A stretch of DNA of 14,662 bases from an uncultured Alphaproteobacteria bacterium (GTDB lineage Bacteria; Pseudomonadota; Alphaproteobacteria; Rs-D84), in contig CAMZAC010000005.1 of the NCBI GenBank assembly GCA_947304085.1, positions 1 to 14,662 on the forward strand, written 5' to 3'. Every line of letters begins with the position of its first letter. Positions within the stretch are counted from its first letter, which is position 1. A program made the position numbers and the translations under genes. Below are positions 13,259 to 14,662 of the stretch, in pieces. The notes under the pieces were generated by a model that did no database searches, was not told the origin of the DNA, and saw nothing but the letters and a program-made list of their open reading frames with translations.

Positions 13259-14366
13259 TTAATTATTTACTGCATATTTTTCAAATACTTTGTTTAATTG
13301 ATTGTGCACCTGAATTATTGTCGCACATTTTGGTAAATGTTTAACCGCAGCAGCACCAACGTACGTGCAACATGATGCAATTCCACCATTGATATCTTGT
13401 AAAACTTTATCTATAGCCCCCGTATAAGGTATCAACAATTCGCGACCTTCGGATGTTTTATAATTACACATACCACCAGCAAATTTATTATTGGCATATT
13501 CCGAAGACATGCCATAATATATTTTGAAATACTTGGTTTGGATAACGCGTTTGCCATTTACTATTTCATTTGTTTCATAATGTTTTTCTATGATGTCGCC
13601 TTCTGCTTCGTCAGTACCAGCAAATATACCACCAGCCATTACAAAATCTGAATTTAAACACAACGCTTTGCATATATCTCCAACATCAACAATTCCACCA
13701 TCTGCACAAATATGACCATTTACAGAGTGCGCAATATCAGCACATTCCAAAATCAAAGATACCATCGGCACACCACAACCCGTTTGTTTTCTGGTTAAAC
13801 ATGCCGAACCACTGCCAATGCCACATTTAATAATATCTGCATAATCTAACAATTTCAGGCAAATATCACCACTGGCAATATTTCCAACCATTATCACAGA
13901 ATCTGGAAATTCTTTGCGAACACGCACCCAATGCTTTTTGAATATAAAAATTTGGTGCTTCTATACAAATATTGCGCGATTCAACCCAATGATATTTAGA
14001 TTCCAAATCTTTCAATTTTTTAATGTCATTATCTATGTTTTTAAGACCAATCGTTATAAATACATTGTCTAACGGCACATTGCTCTGACGACAAGAATTT
14101 ATAAATTCCCCTATTTCGTCCGCCGTATAGTGCTTATGTAATGTCGCAAACATACCCTTTATTAATAACTGTTTAGAAATCGCAAAATTCCCAACCGTAG
14201 CCATATTCGCATTAAAAATACCAAGACCGGTTCTGGTCTGACCATGCTTGAACTTGAACACACGTTGTAAATTGACATCTTTACGAGAATTTAGATTTAT
14301 CCCCATTTTTGGTCGTATTAAAATATCAGAATAATCAAGGTATGTTTCATGTAATATCTGCGTCAT
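13259..14366 (-). pseudogene. guaC: GMP reductase, interrupted by a one-base frameshift
   Basis: GMP reductase turns GMP into IMP with NADPH for purine salvage. The reading frame starts at ATG 14366 (AAGAAAGGA upstream) with LDYSDILIRPKM and HKHYTADE, as in GuaC, and runs normally to about 13940. It then continues in the next frame from VRVRKEFPDSVIMVGNIASGDIC to the stop at 13259. One extra base in the A5 run on the minus strand (T5 at 13935-13939 on the plus strand) explains the break; removing it joins NFYIQK to HWVRVRKEFP and gives about 368 aa (E. coli GuaC 347). The catalytic Cys lies in GIGSGSACLTR (about residue 189 of the joined protein), and GYGMSSE-type and CTYVGA motifs are kept. 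Everything else is intact, so this is a recent lesion, a sequencing or assembly error, or a slippage-tolerated gene. Confidence 0.88.
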
Positions 14367-14405
14367 TATAAATATTCCTTTCTTAATTTTGTCACAACAG
14401 GTTCG

Positions 14406-14435
14406 ATTATAAACAAAACAAACAACGATTTTCAA
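14406..14435 (-). promoter_or_regulatory. guaC promoter
   Basis: TTGAAA (14430-14435) and TATAAT (14406-14411) have an 18-base spacer on the minus strand. The start near 14399 gives a leader of about 33 nt. Confidence 0.6.
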
Positions 14436-14460
14436 CAAGATTATACATACAACCGACAAA

Positions 14461-14510
14461 ATCAAAAACCGCCCTTTCGGGTGTTTTTAAGATTTCTGGT
14501 GCGAGCAAAG
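14461..14510. repeat. Direct repeat copy 1 (tRNA-Gly tail plus terminator)
   Basis: Matches 14574-14623 at an offset of 113 bases with two mismatches, including a perfect 39-base run (14472-14510 = 14585-14623). On the minus strand it contains the last bases of tRNA-Gly with CCA (complement of 14497-14499) and a decayed copy of its terminator (14464-14485) in which two stem pairs are lost. Confidence 0.9.
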
Positions 14511-14576
14511 TACTTCGGCAACTTTGTTGCCTCGCCTCGCAACCCTCCGGGTTCTCGCCCCTTTGCCGTAGAAATC
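14491..14576. repeat. Palindromic, cloverleaf-like element
   Basis: Outer stem GATTTCT (14491-14497) with AGAAATC (14570-14576); a second stem GCAAAG (14505-14510) with CTTTGC (14561-14566); then two inner hairpins, GGCAAC-TTT-GTTGCC (14517-14531) and AACCC-TCC-GGGTT (14541-14553). Three CTCGC copies (14531, 14536, 14554) can each pair with GCGAG at 14501. It is GC-rich compared with its surroundings. It could be a palindromic repeat like those known in Rickettsia, or a folded RNA. Confidence 0.7.
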
Positions 14577-14623
14577 AAAAAACACCCTTTCGGGTGTTTT
14601 TAAGATTTCTGGTGCGAGCAAAG
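14574..14623. repeat. Direct repeat copy 2 (3' end of the real tRNA-Gly)
   Basis: Partner of the repeat at 14461-14510. It covers the last 14 bases of tRNA-Gly, the spacer and its terminator. Confidence 0.9.
14577..14601 (-). terminator. tRNA-Gly terminator
   Basis: A 10-bp stem AAAAACACCC (14578-14587) with GGGTGTTTTT (14592-14601) has a 4-base loop, and six T on the minus strand (14577-14582). Confidence 0.88.
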
Positions 14624-14662
14624 GGGCTCGAACCCTCGACCTCAACCTTGGCAAGGTTGCGC
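14610..14662 (-). tRNA. tRNA-Gly (anticodon GCC), 5' end outside the window
   Basis: The minus strand shows the anticodon stem CAACC/GGTTG with loop TTGCCAA, anticodon GCC (complement of 14650-14652). The T-arm has loop TTCGAGC and a 5-bp stem with one G-U pair. The acceptor 3' strand is TGCTCGC, the discriminator is A and CCA is encoded (14610-14612). The D-arm and 5' acceptor strand lie beyond the window. It reads GGC and GGU glycine codons. Confidence 0.93.

Noticed and set aside
14461..14623. CRISPR-like repeat array
   Set aside because: Only two repeat copies, overlapping a tRNA 3' end and a terminator, with no further units or cas genes.

Overview
The window is a gene-dense, AT-rich bacterial chromosome segment. 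Short operons in both orientations are separated by compact intrinsic terminators and sigma70-type promoters of the form TTGNNN-16/17/18-TANNNT. The protein content (RNase J, RF2, an S4 without zinc cysteines, XerC, a Tat-exported AMIN amidase) and the low GC suggest a reduced-genome alphaproteobacterium, perhaps of a host- or gut-associated lineage. That placement is inference from family resemblance and was not tested phylogenetically. There is no phage, plasmid or CRISPR.

Layout. On the minus strand, 1-1544 holds the start of an AMIN-domain amidase and a secreted Cys-containing protein of unknown function. On the plus strand, 1652-8331 holds prfB (with an intact programmed +1 frameshift site), tRNA-Arg(CCG), a degenerate tRNA-Arg-like copy, rnj (RNase J), an orphan 163-aa protein, rpsD, trpS and xerC. 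A minus-strand cold-shock protein (8385-8729) is followed by a plus-strand secreted protein (8907-10202). From 14662 down to 10248 everything is on the minus strand: tRNA-Gly(GCC) (cut by the window edge), a tandem tRNA-tail duplication with a palindromic element, guaC broken by a one-base frameshift, a lysS leader with attenuator-like structure, lysS (class II), a RelA/SpoT-like protein, and a small gene overlapping its end.

Most genes are translation and RNA-turnover housekeeping. The most interesting parts are non-coding. First, both tRNA genes are followed at about 110-165 nt by a second copy of their own 3' end, including CCA, with folded sequence in between. Second, the lysS leader has a promoter, a Lys-containing mini-ORF and mutually exclusive terminator/antiterminator arms. 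Third, the rpsD leader carries two tiny ORFs whose stop codons overlap the next ribosome binding site. Fourth, several ATGs lie within a few bases of the predicted transcription start, suggesting leaderless translation. Among proteins, the RelA/SpoT-like gene with its overlapping partner and the class II LysRS deserve attention.
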